Below, in pieces: positions 16,052 to 24,504 of a stretch of 50,266 nucleotides of DNA. Origin of the DNA: Candidatus Caldatribacterium sp. (GTDB lineage: Bacteria > Atribacterota > Atribacteria > Atribacterales > Caldatribacteriaceae); NCBI GenBank assembly GCA_028275365.1, contig JAPWUU010000007.1, forward strand, positions 1 to 50,266, written 5' to 3'. The position numbers and the translations under genes are program-made. The notes below the pieces were generated by a model. That model had not been told where the DNA came from. It ran no database searches and saw nothing but the letters and a program-made list of their open reading frames with translations. Every line of letters starts with the position of its first letter. Positions within the stretch are counted from its first letter, which is position 1.

Positions 16052-17071
16052 TTATGCTTCCCGGGAATACCCCCGGACGACGAAACCGGTATCCAGGAAA
16101 ATCCCCGGAAGGTCCTGCCCATCCTGGATGATGGCAATGAGCATTTTGGCAGCCTGGAAACCCTGCTCATAGGAGGGGTTGGTGATGGCAGAAAGGAAGG
16201 GAAAGAGCTTCTGCGTGAGGGGGAGGTTATCTCCTGCAACGACCTCCACGTCTTTCCCAACCCGGAGCCCAAGGGATTCCAGGGCCCGAATGGCTCCGTA
16301 GGCCATCGGATCGCTGGCACAGATGAGCGCGGTCATCTCGGGGTGTGTCCGCTTCAAAAGAAGGCATTCCCTGTATCCTCCCTCAAAGGTAAAATCCCCT
16401 TCCCGCACAAGCTCAGAGCGAAACTCCACCCCCGCCTCTTTGAGAGCCTTCCGGTACCCCTGGACGTAGAGGTCTTCTTTCGGATAATTGAAAAAGCTCT
16501 TCGGCCTTGTGATGAGGCCAATCACCTGATGCCCCTGGGCGAGGAGGAACTGCGTGGCAAGATAGGCCCCGGGGAAGACGTTGATCTCCACGAAGTTCGT
16601 TTCCTGACGATCCGAGTACATCCCCAGGGTCACGTAACGCAGGGACTTGGCATCAAACTCCGTAATGATGGGGTCGATTCCCGCCGAGGGGTAGAGAATC
16701 ACGCCATCGACGCTGCGCTTTTTCAGAAGCCTCATGGCTTCCTGATGGGAGTCTTTCTTGCTGAGCGGAACGGAAACGAGGAGGTTGTACCCTTCCTGAG
16801 TCACCGCATCGTGCACTCCCCGAAGTTGCTCCATCATGTTGAGGTCGTGGAAGACGAAGTCAGACCCGTAAGGAACGACAAACCCAACGGTGTTGGAACG
16901 TTTCTTCTTCAGCGAGGAGGCCATGACGTTGGGATGGTAATCGAGCTTCCGGATGGCCTCCCAGACGCGCTTCCGCGTCTCCTCCGCCACCAGATGGCTC
17001 TCGTTGAGAACCCGGGAAACAGTCTTCGGAGACACTCCTGCAAGTTTCGCCACATCGTACAGTGTTGCCAT
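16052..17071 (-). CDS. LacI-family transcriptional regulator
   Basis: Sugar-responsive repressor of 339 aa. The N-terminal helix-turn-helix MATLYDVAKLAGVSPKTVSRVLNESHLV and hinge HPNVMASSLKKKRS are classic LacI/GalR; residues from about 60 on form the periplasmic-binding-protein-like effector domain (TVGFVVPYGSDFVF, DGVILYPSAGID, ALICASDPMAYGAIRALESLG). GAGGAGAGGG precedes the ATG. It is last in line behind the carbohydrate importer on the same strand, separated from it by a 26-nt palindrome, and most likely controls that importer. Confidence 0.93.
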   Translation of the reverse strand: MATLYDVAKLAGVSPKTVSRVLNESHLVAEETRKRVWEAIRKLDYHPNVMASSLKKKRSNTVGFVVPYGSDFVFHDLNMMEQLRGVHDAVTQEGYNLLVSVPLSKKDSHQEAMRLLKKRSVDGVILYPSAGIDPIITEFDAKSLRYVTLGMYSDRQETNFVEINVFPGAYLATQFLLAQGHQVIGLITRPKSFFNYPKEDLYVQGYRKALKEAGVEFRSELVREGDFTFEGGYRECLLLKRTHPEMTALICASDPMAYGAIRALESLGLRVGKDVEVVAGDNLPLTQKLFPFLSAITNPSYEQGFQAAKMLIAIIQDGQDLPGIFLDTGFVVRGYSREA

Positions 17072-17246
17072 ATTCCCTCTCCTCTTCTGTCTTCTCCTCA
17101 GAATGTTTTGCCGGTCTCAGGAGCGCTAGGCCCGTTCCGTATCTCCGGCAGGTCTGGCCTCCAGCGCGTTCCAGACTTTTGCCCCACACCGGATTCCCAG
17201 ATACCTGCCCACCCTGCGGAACCCCTCCAACCTGGCCACAGGATCA

Positions 17247-17272
17247 AGAGGGGGTGGGTACCCACCCCCTCT
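17247..17272 (-). terminator. 26-nt perfect palindrome, probable terminator between the sugar importer and lacI
   Basis: AGAGGGGGTGGGTACCCACCCCCTCT is a perfect palindrome 11 nt after the binding-protein stop. On the minus strand the downstream bases are TGATCC, so a U tract is poor; it may act as a partial terminator or 3' stabiliser. A dimeric-protein site is an alternative. Confidence 0.55.
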
Positions 17273-17283
17273 CGTTTTACCGG

Positions 17284-18543
17284 TCACCGTTCCCTGGCGA
17301 GGGCCTCGTTCACCTTCTCGGCAGCTTGGTCGAGGTAGAGCTTCACCGTGTCCTCGGAGTACTGGCCACTGGCCACGGCAGTGAGGATATTCCGGAACTC
17401 CCGGACCACGGCATTCTCAATGTCTCCCCATACTGCAAGAGGTGGATAGGCCGTGGCGTACCCCAGGGTCTTCTTGAAAACCTGCCACACACCGGTGTCG
17501 TAGTAGGGATCCTCAAAGGCCTCGATTTTTGCCGGGAGCATGTGGGAGAGGTTCTTGGTGTAGTCCACAAGGTTCTCCTTGGTGAGGAGGAATTTGATCC
17601 ATTCCTTCGCTGCGTCTTTGTTAGGGCTCCCCTTAAGGATGACGAGGTTGCTCCCCCCTGAGAAGGAAGCCCGCTTCACCGGACCGGCCGGGGGTTCCAC
17701 CACATCATAGGGGAGATCGGGGTTCTCCTGCTCGATGCCAGCAATATTCCAGGGACCCATGAAGCACATGGCCACATTGCCGTTGATGAACGCAGCGTCG
17801 GCCTGGGGCTGGTTGTACTCTGCACAGGCTTTGGCAGCAAGGCCATCAAGGATGAGGCTGGCATACCACTTCATGGCCGTAATTCCCGCCTCACCATTGA
17901 AAGCCGCCTGTTTGTTGTCAGGGGTGAGGAGATCGCCACCGTAAGCCCAGAGCACAATGGCCCAGTTGTGTAGGAGGTCCCAGGCGTTCGTTCCGGCAAT
18001 GGCGATGGCCGAACCCTCGCCGAAGGTCTCCACGATTTTCTTCCCCACCGCTTTGAGCTCGTCGTACGTTGCTGGAGGCTGTACCCCTGCCTTGGCAAAC
18101 ATGTCCTTGTTGTAGAAGAGGCAGCGGGTTTCGGCAAACCAGGGCACACCGTAGCTTTCACCCTTGTAGGTGGTGGAGACGTAGTTGGCCTTCATGAAGG
18201 CCTCGGCACTACCGAACTCGGCAAGGTCGAGCTTCTCAAGCCCTCCAGTAGCTGCAAACTGGGGATTCCAGGTGGTACCAACCTGGAAGACATCGGGTCC
18301 AGTCTGCGACGCCAGAGCAACGGAAATCTTCTGCCACGCCTCTCCCCAGCCGATGACCTCGAAGTTGACCTTGTACCCGGTCTGGGTTTCGAACTCTCTG
18401 GCCTTTTCCTCAAGCCAGGGAATGTGCGTTTCATCCGGGGCATTGGGCATGAGCCAGAAAGTGATCGCGCCCTTCCCCATGGCTGTCACCGATGTCAACG
18501 TCACCCAGAGAAAAACCATCACAAGTACCCACGACCTGCGCAT
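17284..18543 (-). CDS. carbohydrate ABC transporter substrate-binding protein (SBP_bac_1 family)
   Basis: Secreted solute-binding protein of 419 aa. Signal peptide MRRSWVLVMVFLWVTLTSVTAMG. Family features: ITFWLMPNAPDE, WLEEKAREFETQTGYKVNFEVIGWGEAWQKI, DVFQVGTTWNPQFAATGGL, YGVPWFAETRCLFYNKDMF and the late motif AFSGGSN-type RASFSGGSNLVILKGSPNKDAAKEWIKFL. AAAGGAGGAGGGAG precedes the ATG. Encoded after two MalF/MalG-type permeases and before a LacI regulator. The sugar cannot be told from sequence. Confidence 0.93.
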   Translation of the reverse strand: MRRSWVLVMVFLWVTLTSVTAMGKGAITFWLMPNAPDETHIPWLEEKAREFETQTGYKVNFEVIGWGEAWQKISVALASQTGPDVFQVGTTWNPQFAATGGLEKLDLAEFGSAEAFMKANYVSTTYKGESYGVPWFAETRCLFYNKDMFAKAGVQPPATYDELKAVGKKIVETFGEGSAIAIAGTNAWDLLHNWAIVLWAYGGDLLTPDNKQAAFNGEAGITAMKWYASLILDGLAAKACAEYNQPQADAAFINGNVAMCFMGPWNIAGIEQENPDLPYDVVEPPAGPVKRASFSGGSNLVILKGSPNKDAAKEWIKFLLTKENLVDYTKNLSHMLPAKIEAFEDPYYDTGVWQVFKKTLGYATAYPPLAVWGDIENAVVREFRNILTAVASGQYSEDTVKLYLDQAAEKVNEALARER

Positions 18544-18629
18544 TGCTCCCTCCTCCTTTCGTTCTTATCGAGTCGTGGAGAGCGTCCGAAGGTTTCCATC
18601 CTCAGACTAGACTCTGCCTCTCACCCCCT

Positions 18630-19508
18630 TTACCCTTTGGTCGCTCCCGCCACAAGTCCTTCAATGATGTACCGCTGCATGAGGCTGAACAGGACAAGCA
18701 CAGGAATGGAAACAAGGATACAGGCAGCCATCATGCCCGCCCAGCGGGCCTGCTGCGCCGTGATGTACTCGAGAAGCCCCAACGCAACGGTTTTCGTCTC
18801 CCGGCCGGTCAAAACGGTGGCAAAGAGCACCTCGTTCCAGGCCATGATGAAGGAGTAAATCCCCACGGCGGCGATGCCAGGTTTTGCAAGGGGCAGGATA
18901 ACCCGGAAAAGCGCTCCCGTAGGGGTACACCCATCAATCTGGGCCTGCTCGTCAATTTCCCGGGGGATGGAGTCCAGGAAGTTCCGCAACATGAGGATGG
19001 AGAAAGGCAGGGCGAAAGACGTGTAGGTGAAAATCATCCCCCAGTAGGTGTTCTGCATGGGGAGCCCGAGGTAATGCTTGATGAGGACGAACATCATGAA
19101 ATACGGAATGAGGAAGGATATCCCCGGGAACATCTGCGTGGAGAGCACCGCAAGGGTATACGTCCTTTTCCAGGAGAAGGCAAAGCGCGAGAGCGCATAG
19201 GCGGCAAAGAGGCTGATGCCCACCGAAAACACCATCGTCCCCACGCTGATGATGATGCTGTTTCTGAAGTAATCGAGCATCCGGACCGTCCGGTTCACCC
19301 GAAGGTAGTTCTCCCAGGTGAACTTCCGGGGAAACCAGCGGGGCGAAAGCTCCGGCTTCAGAACATCGGCTGACTGAATCTCAAGGGTGGTCTTGAAGGA
19401 TCCCGAGACCATCCAGAGGTAAGGGATGAGAACGCCGGCGAGCACGAGGAAAATCGCCAGACCAAAGAGTACTCTGCCCAGAATACCCCGGAGGGTGCGC
19501 CTCACCAC
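18630..19508 (-). CDS. carbohydrate ABC transporter permease (MalG-like)
   Basis: Inner-membrane permease of 292 aa with six predicted helices. N-terminal GLAIFLVLAGVLIPYLWMVSGSFK, WENYLRV, the core TYTSFALPFSILMLRNFLDSIPREIDEQAQIDGCTPTGALFRVILPLAKPGI carrying the EAA loop, and FIMAWNEVLFATVL, the MalG signature. Start GTG GTG at 19508/19505 overlaps the MalF-like stop. Confidence 0.93.
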   Translation of the reverse strand: MVRRTLRGILGRVLFGLAIFLVLAGVLIPYLWMVSGSFKTTLEIQSADVLKPELSPRWFPRKFTWENYLRVNRTVRMLDYFRNSIIISVGTMVFSVGISLFAAYALSRFAFSWKRTYTLAVLSTQMFPGISFLIPYFMMFVLIKHYLGLPMQNTYWGMIFTYTSFALPFSILMLRNFLDSIPREIDEQAQIDGCTPTGALFRVILPLAKPGIAAVGIYSFIMAWNEVLFATVLTGRETKTVALGLLEYITAQQARWAGMMAACILVSIPVLVLFSLMQRYIIEGLVAGATKG

Positions 19509-20428
19509 TCCTCACCCCTTCTCCGAACCCGGAGAATGACCACGGTCATCAAGAGCACCACCACCGTGAGGAACACGGACATCGCCGCACCTTGACCAAA
19601 ATGGAAGTTGGTGAAGGCTTCCTGGAGGATGAACGTCGAGGGTACGTGAGCCTTTCCCGGATCGGCTCCAAGAAGGATGTAGAACTGGTTGAAGGCATGG
19701 AAGTTCCAGATGGCCGAAAGCAAAAGTAGTGTGGCACTCACCGGACGAAGCATGGGAAAGGTCACAAAACGGAAAAGCCCAAAAGAAGACGCACCGTCGA
19801 TTTTCGCCGCCTCATAGAGCTCCTGAGGGATGCTCTGCAACCCGGCAAGGAGGACGAGGCAGGCAAAAGGCCAGCCCTTCCAGACACTCGCAATCATCAC
19901 AGCGTAAATAGCCCGGTCCCCCACAAGCCAGATAATCGGCTCTTTGATGAGACCCAGAGCGAGAAGGTACTTGTTGACGATACCGATGCGAGCCTGGAAA
20001 ATGAACCGCCAGACGTTGTAGGCCACGGAATCCGGGGTGATGTACGGCAGAAGGATCAGTCCTCGCACCAGCGTCCGACCGAAGAATTTCCGGTTGAGGA
20101 GCAGCGCCACAAGAAGGCCGATGAGATACCCTGCAGGGATGGTGACAAGGCCAAAGTACACCACATTCCAGATAGAGCGCAGGTACCGGACGCCCACGTC
20201 GGTTGCGGGAGAGAACACCGTGAAGAAATTGCGCAACCCCACAAAGGGCGCTTGCATCCACCGGGTAATGGTGTAGATATCGAGGTCGATGAAGGCGATG
20301 TAGGCACCCCAGAAAATGGGGATGACGTGGACAAAAAGCATGCACAGCAAAGCTGGAAGGATGAACCTGAAAGCCCTTCTTCCCCTCGCCTGTGACGACA
20401 TTGGGCATCCCGCACCCTGTGATGTCAT
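19502..20428 (-). CDS. carbohydrate ABC transporter permease (MalF-like)
   Basis: Inner-membrane permease of about 308 aa and first gene of the importer. Hydrophobic core with RFILPALLCMLFVHVIPIFWGAYIAF, WNVVYFGLVTIPAGYLIGLLVALLLN, and the EAA loop LQSIPQELYEAAKIDGASSFGLFRFVTFPMLRP. Two ATGs are plausible: 20428, which coincides with the predicted transcription start and would be leaderless, and 20401, which is closer to the family N-terminus but has no clear ribosome site. No ATPase gene is present in the cluster, so a shared MsmX-type ATPase is inferred. Confidence 0.92.
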   Translation of the reverse strand: MTSQGAGCPMSSQARGRRAFRFILPALLCMLFVHVIPIFWGAYIAFIDLDIYTITRWMQAPFVGLRNFFTVFSPATDVGVRYLRSIWNVVYFGLVTIPAGYLIGLLVALLLNRKFFGRTLVRGLILLPYITPDSVAYNVWRFIFQARIGIVNKYLLALGLIKEPIIWLVGDRAIYAVMIASVWKGWPFACLVLLAGLQSIPQELYEAAKIDGASSFGLFRFVTFPMLRPVSATLLLLSAIWNFHAFNQFYILLGADPGKAHVPSTFILQEAFTNFHFGQGAAMSVFLTVVVLLMTVVILRVRRRGEEW

Positions 20429-20490
20429 CGATGTCAATATATCACACCGCGACTCCTTCTGTCAAGCCCTTGTTGGTTCACATCACAGGG
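20415..20490 (-). promoter_or_regulatory. sugar-importer promoter flanked by an inverted repeat
   Basis: On the minus strand TTGACA (20465-20460), 18-nt spacer, TATATT (20441-20436). An 11-bp perfect inverted repeat brackets it: CCCTGTGATGT (20415-20425) and ACATCACAGGG (20480-20490), 54 nt apart. One copy lies upstream of the -35 and the other downstream of the -10, inside the start-codon region. These are candidate paired operators for the LacI-type regulator. Confidence 0.6.
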
Positions 20491-20530
20491 GGCATTCGAG
20501 GACGCAGGAGTTTTCTGGGAAAAAACGCAA

Positions 20531-20557
20531 AAAGGGGTGGGAACACCCCACCCCTTT
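20531..20557 (-). terminator. strong intrinsic terminator after porB
   Basis: AAAGGGGTGGG-GTGTT-CCCACCCCTTT on the minus strand, an 11-bp stem, followed by TTGCGTTTTTT. It lies 4 nt after the porB stop and closes the tRNA-Ser/SRP/dnaX/recR/por unit. Confidence 0.85.
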
Positions 20558-20561
20558 CTCT

Positions 20562-21485
20562 TCACGCCTCCCCGCACCTTTTCAGGAGGCGTTCCCACTC
20601 CTCATCGATGTAGCGCTGGAAAGCCTCAACGAGGTGACGGTTCTCCGGTGCCAGGAGGTGACGGAACCTCCCTTGAACTCTCAACCACTCTTCCACCGGC
20701 TTTTTCTCCTTGGGCTTATACGTGAGCCGGTACACTCCGTTTTCCACTTCATACAGTGGCCAGACACAGCAGTCCACTGCAAGCTGCATAATCTTTAAGG
20801 TCTCTGAGGGTTCATGGCGCCAGCCCCGGTTGCACGAGGCAAGGACGTTGATGAACGACGGTCCGTCGGTGCGGAACGCCTTCTCCGCCTTGGCGACAAG
20901 ATCCCGCCAGTTCGAAGCTACAGACTGAGCAACGTAGGGAATGCCGTGAGCAGCGACGATTTCGGTGAGGTTCTTCCGCCACTGGGTCTTCCCCGGGAGC
21001 ACCCTTCCCACGGGGCTTGTGGTCGTCCAGGCCCCAAGAGGTGTGGCACTGGAGCGCTGGATACCCGTATTCATGTAGGCTTCGTTATTGTAGCAAACGT
21101 AGAGGAAACGGTGCCCTCGCTCCAAGGCCCCAGAAAGCGCCTGAAGCCCGATGTCGTAGGTTCCTCCGTCCCCTCCAAAGGCGACAAAGTAGATTTCCTC
21201 CTCAATCTCCCCTCTCTTGCGCTTGGCCCGGTACATGCTCTCAACGCCAGCAATGGTGGCCGCCGCGTTCTCAAAGGCGCTGTGAATCCAGGGAATGTTC
21301 CAGGCGGTATAGGGGAAAATGGTCGTTGAAACTTCCAGGCACCCCGTGGCGTTCGCCGCCACCACCGGCTTGTCCGCCGCCGCAAGGATGAGACGTACTG
21401 CAATGGGTGCTCCACATCCTGCACAGAGTCGGTGTCCCGGGGTGAGCCGTTCCGGTCGCTTCGCAAGTTCCTTCAGGGTTGGCAT
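20562..21485 (-). CDS. porB: pyruvate/2-oxoacid:ferredoxin oxidoreductase, beta subunit
   Basis: Thiamine-diphosphate subunit, 307 aa, of the enzyme that decarboxylates pyruvate (or a related 2-oxoacid) to acetyl-CoA and reduces ferredoxin. TPP motif GGDGGTYDIGLQALSGALERGHRFLYVCYNNEAYMNTG; cluster cysteines in LCAGCGAP, ATGCLEV and SCNRGW. The ATG at 21485 has AGGAGG 9 nt upstream; an earlier GTG at 21494 does not. Order gamma-delta-alpha-beta is that of Thermotoga-type four-subunit enzymes, and the alpha subunit favours pyruvate, though 2-oxoisovalerate type cannot be excluded. Confidence 0.94.
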   Translation of the reverse strand: MPTLKELAKRPERLTPGHRLCAGCGAPIAVRLILAAADKPVVAANATGCLEVSTTIFPYTAWNIPWIHSAFENAAATIAGVESMYRAKRKRGEIEEEIYFVAFGGDGGTYDIGLQALSGALERGHRFLYVCYNNEAYMNTGIQRSSATPLGAWTTTSPVGRVLPGKTQWRKNLTEIVAAHGIPYVAQSVASNWRDLVAKAEKAFRTDGPSFINVLASCNRGWRHEPSETLKIMQLAVDCCVWPLYEVENGVYRLTYKPKEKKPVEEWLRVQGRFRHLLAPENRHLVEAFQRYIDEEWERLLKRCGEA

Positions 21486-21498
21486 GGTCGTCACCCTC

Positions 21499-22680
21499 CT
21501 ACTCCCTCAAGCCGAGATAGTCAATGTGTTTCTCCACCCGTCCTGCCCGAACAACCTCTTCAATGCGGGCGAAGGCTTTCTCGATGTCCTCGACATAGAC
21601 GTCCCGCCCTCCAAGGCCGTAGTAGAAGTCGATGACCAGCGGTCGGGATGGGAGGTCGTAAAGGGCAGAGCGGATTTCGGTGAACACCGGTCCACCAAAA
21701 CCACCAAAGACGACCGAACGATCCAGGACCGCAACGCCCTTTCGCGGCGCCAGAGCACGGATGACTTCGTCTTTGGGGAACGGCCGGAAACAGCGGATTT
21801 TCAAAAGCCCGACCTTCTTCCCCCGGTCCCGCAACCGGTCCACCGCCTCTTTGGCGGTGCCGCAGGTTGAACCCAAAGCCACCACCGTGTACTCCGCATC
21901 CTCGAGCCGGTACTCCTCAAGAAGCCCATAGGACCTCCCGGAGAGCTTCCCGAATTCCTTCCCGACCTCCTCGATGACCGGAAGGCAGTTGTCAATGGCC
22001 TCGATTTCGGAGCGTTTGTGCTCGAAGTAGTAATCGAAAAGGTCCAGAGGGCCATAGGTGACCGGATTGCGAACGTCAAGGAGCGGGTACAGTGGCCTGT
22101 ACGGACCCACGAAGTTCTTCACCGCATCGTCGTCAAGCAACTCCACCCGTTCCACGGCGTGGCTGATGATGAACCCATCCTGGGTGACCATCACCGGGAG
22201 CCGGACCCTCATGTCTTCTGCAATCCTCACCGCCTGAATCATGTTATCGTACACTTCCTGGGCGTTTTCCGAAAAGAGCTGAATCCACCCCGCATCCCGG
22301 GCTCCCATGGTATCGGAGTGGTCGCAGTGGATGTTGATGTTCCCTGAAAGTGCCCGGTTCACGACCATCATGACGATGGGCAGGCGCATGCTGGCAGCGA
22401 TGTAGAGCATTTCCCACATGAGGGCCAGCCCCTGAGAGGACGTCGCCGTCATCACCCGGCCACCAGCCGCCGCCGCACCAATGCAGGCGCTCAGCGCACT
22501 GTGCTCGCTCTCCACCGTCACGAATTCGGTGTCCACAAGACCTTCGCTGACGAACTCGGCAAAGCGTTCCACGCAGTCCGTTTGCGGGGTGATGGGATAG
22601 GCGGCAACGACATGGGGGTTAATCTGGCGCATGGCGTGAGCCGCCGCGGCATTCCCATTCAAACCAAGGACCTTACTCAC
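21499..22680 (-). CDS. porA: pyruvate/2-oxoacid:ferredoxin oxidoreductase, alpha subunit
   Basis: Alpha subunit of 393 aa carrying the pyrimidine-binding half of the TPP site: NGNAAAAHAMRQINPHVVAAYPITPQTDCVERF, VESEHSALSACIGAAAAGGRVMTATSSQGLALMWEML, and the C-terminal Rossmann-like domain with VVALGSTCGTAKEAVDRLRDRGKKVGLLKIRCFRPFP. The GTG at 22680 has GGGAGG upstream. It lies 13 nt upstream of the porB start. Confidence 0.95.
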   Translation of the reverse strand: MSKVLGLNGNAAAAHAMRQINPHVVAAYPITPQTDCVERFAEFVSEGLVDTEFVTVESEHSALSACIGAAAAGGRVMTATSSQGLALMWEMLYIAASMRLPIVMMVVNRALSGNINIHCDHSDTMGARDAGWIQLFSENAQEVYDNMIQAVRIAEDMRVRLPVMVTQDGFIISHAVERVELLDDDAVKNFVGPYRPLYPLLDVRNPVTYGPLDLFDYYFEHKRSEIEAIDNCLPVIEEVGKEFGKLSGRSYGLLEEYRLEDAEYTVVALGSTCGTAKEAVDRLRDRGKKVGLLKIRCFRPFPKDEVIRALAPRKGVAVLDRSVVFGGFGGPVFTEIRSALYDLPSRPLVIDFYYGLGGRDVYVEDIEKAFARIEEVVRAGRVEKHIDYLGLRE

Positions 22681-22697
22681 TGAACCTCCCTCGCTTT

Positions 22698-22985
22698 CTA
22701 TCGTTCCGGAATCATGGTGATCGCCTGCTTGGGGCAAACGCTCGCACAGATGCCACAGCCCTTGCAGTGGTCGTAATCAAAGCCCTCCATCGTCCCCCGG
22801 TCGGCATCGACGATCACCGAAGCGTCGGGGCAGTACGCCCAGCAGAAGAAACAGTTGATGCATTTTGCCTTGTCCACCTGGGGTCTCTCGGTCCTCCAGT
22901 CACCGGTTTTGTAGGTTCGGGCATTCCCAGCTTCAAGAATAAGCCCACCCAGGGGTAATTCCTTCCAGCTCTTGAGCTTGCTCAT
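22698..22985 (-). CDS. porD: pyruvate/2-oxoacid:ferredoxin oxidoreductase, delta (ferredoxin) subunit
   Basis: 95-aa bacterial-type ferredoxin subunit with two complete [4Fe-4S] motifs, CINCFFCWAYCPD and CKGCGICASVCPK, that pass electrons from the TPP centre to external ferredoxin. Starts in ATGA overlap with the porC stop. Confidence 0.95.
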   Translation of the reverse strand: MSKLKSWKELPLGGLILEAGNARTYKTGDWRTERPQVDKAKCINCFFCWAYCPDASVIVDADRGTMEGFDYDHCKGCGICASVCPKQAITMIPER

Positions 22986-23554
22986 CCTATCTGCGCCTCC
23001 TCATACGCTCTCCGTAAACAGGCAAGGTTTTTCTCCACCACCTCTGCCCGGAGTTTCTCGCCAAACTGCGCCTTCACCGCTTCGAGGACGTTCTCGAGCT
23101 TCACTTCCGGCAGAACCCGGCAGAGCGCCCCGAGAATCGGAGTGTTCACCACCACCCGTCCGAGGATTTCCCGAGAAATCCGGGAAGCGTCCACCACCAC
23201 AACCGTTCCAGAAGGAAAATGGAGGAGATTCCGCAAATCCGCCGGGGTCCCGGGGAAATTGGCCACCACCGTTCCGTTTTCGGCAAGGCCCTCAAGGACA
23301 TCCACCGCTCCAAGAAGCGTGGGGTCCACCACCACGACCATCTCAGGATTCGTTACTCCCGAGTGAATGCGAATCGGGGTGCTGCTCACCCGGTTGTACG
23401 CCTTCACTGGAGCACCCATCCGTTCAGGACCGTACTCGGGGAAAGCCTGGAAGTACTTCCCTTCCCGCAGCAGGGCATCGGCAAGGATGCGAGAGGCAGT
23501 GACGACTCCCTGCCCTCCCCGGCCATGCCATCGAATTTCCAGGGGTTTTTCCAA
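22982..23554 (-). CDS. porC: pyruvate/2-oxoacid:ferredoxin oxidoreductase, gamma subunit
   Basis: 190-aa gamma subunit. Family start IRWHGRGGQGVVTASRILADALL, FPEYGPERMGAPVKAYNRVSSTPIRIHSGV and VVVDPTLLG. Start TTG 23554, 2 nt after the recR stop, with AGGAGG upstream. Its place directly behind recR means catabolic and repair genes share one transcript unless an unseen promoter intervenes. Confidence 0.93.
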   Translation of the reverse strand: MEKPLEIRWHGRGGQGVVTASRILADALLREGKYFQAFPEYGPERMGAPVKAYNRVSSTPIRIHSGVTNPEMVVVVDPTLLGAVDVLEGLAENGTVVANFPGTPADLRNLLHFPSGTVVVVDASRISREILGRVVVNTPILGALCRVLPEVKLENVLEAVKAQFGEKLRAEVVEKNLACLRRAYEEAQIG

Positions 23555-23556
23555 GG

Positions 23557-24192
23557 TTACGAAGCCTCCTTTCCTGGAGTCATGCGAATTTCTCGTCTCC
23601 CCTCAAGCGCCTGTGCCAGCGTCACCTCGTCGGCAAACTCAAGGTCTCCACCCGAGGGCAATCCCCGGGCAATCAGGGTCACCTTCACCGGAAAAGCACT
23701 GAGTTTTTGAGCCAGAAAGAGTGCTGTAGCTTCCCCGTCAACTGATGGGTTCAGTGCCAGAATCACCTCCTCGATGTACTCCTTTTGGATTCGCTCAAAG
23801 AGCTGAGGGATACGGATGTCCTCAGGACCGATCCCTGAAAGGGGTGAGAGGACCCCCTGCAGAACATGGTACCGCCCTCGGAATCCCGCCCGCTCCAGGG
23901 CAAAAACATCCTGGGGTCGCTCCACGACACAAAGGATATGGGCATCCCGGGAAGCGTCCTGGCAGATTCGGCAGAGGTCTTCCTCGCTGAAGAAACCACA
24001 CCGCTTGCAGAAGCGAATCTTCCTCCGCATATCCTCAAGAGCTCGGAGGAGTTCCTCAAGTTCCCCCGAAGGGGATTTCACGAGGTAGAAAGCGAGACGC
24101 TGGGCAGTTTTTGGTCCGATTCCGGGCAATCGCGAAAACGCGCGAATGACCCGGTCCAGTGATTCAGGATAGGCGTCCTGCACCCCTTCCAC
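23557..24192 (-). CDS. recR: recombination mediator RecR
   Basis: Acts with RecF/RecO to load RecA at gaps. 211 aa: helix-hairpin-helix FSRLPGIGPKTAQRLAFYL, zinc finger CKRCGFFSEEDLCRIC, and a Toprim domain from about residue 80 (ILCVVERPQDVFALE... LALNPSVDGEATALFLAQKL). Start is GTG 24192 or GTG 24183; the second has AAGG 8 nt upstream. It follows ybaB with 3 nt between them, the widespread dnaX-ybaB-recR order. Confidence 0.95.
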   Translation of the reverse strand: MEGVQDAYPESLDRVIRAFSRLPGIGPKTAQRLAFYLVKSPSGELEELLRALEDMRRKIRFCKRCGFFSEEDLCRICQDASRDAHILCVVERPQDVFALERAGFRGRYHVLQGVLSPLSGIGPEDIRIPQLFERIQKEYIEEVILALNPSVDGEATALFLAQKLSAFPVKVTLIARGLPSGGDLEFADEVTLAQALEGRREIRMTPGKEAS

Positions 24193-24195
24193 CTT

Positions 24196-24504
24196 CTATA
24201 AGCCCGGAATGTTGAGGCCGCCGGTGATTTTGGCCAGCTCTTCCTGGGCGAGCTCCCGGGACCGATTCAACGCCTCGTTCACCGCAACGAGAATCAGGTC
24301 CTGGAGCATCTCGACATCCTTCTCCTCCAGAAGCTCAGGGTCGATGACGACGCTTAAGACTTCCTGCTGACCGTTGCAGATGACCCTGACCATGCCCCCG
24401 CCACTTGTAGCTTCCACCGTTTTTTGCCGGAGCTCTTCCTGCATCCTGGCAATCTTAGCCTGCATCTTCTGGGCTTCCCTCATCAGGTTTTTCCAGTTCT
24501 GCAT
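24196..24504 (-). CDS. ybaB: YbaB/EbfC nucleoid-associated protein
   Basis: 102-aa dimeric DNA-binding protein: MQNWKNLMREAQKMQAKIARMQEEL, then EATSGGGMVRVICNGQQEVLSVVIDPELL, typical of YbaB. The ATG at 24504 has GGTGGG upstream and lies 50 nt inside the end of dnaX in another frame. Confidence 0.93.
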   Translation of the reverse strand: MQNWKNLMREAQKMQAKIARMQEELRQKTVEATSGGGMVRVICNGQQEVLSVVIDPELLEEKDVEMLQDLILVAVNEALNRSRELAQEELAKITGGLNIPGL

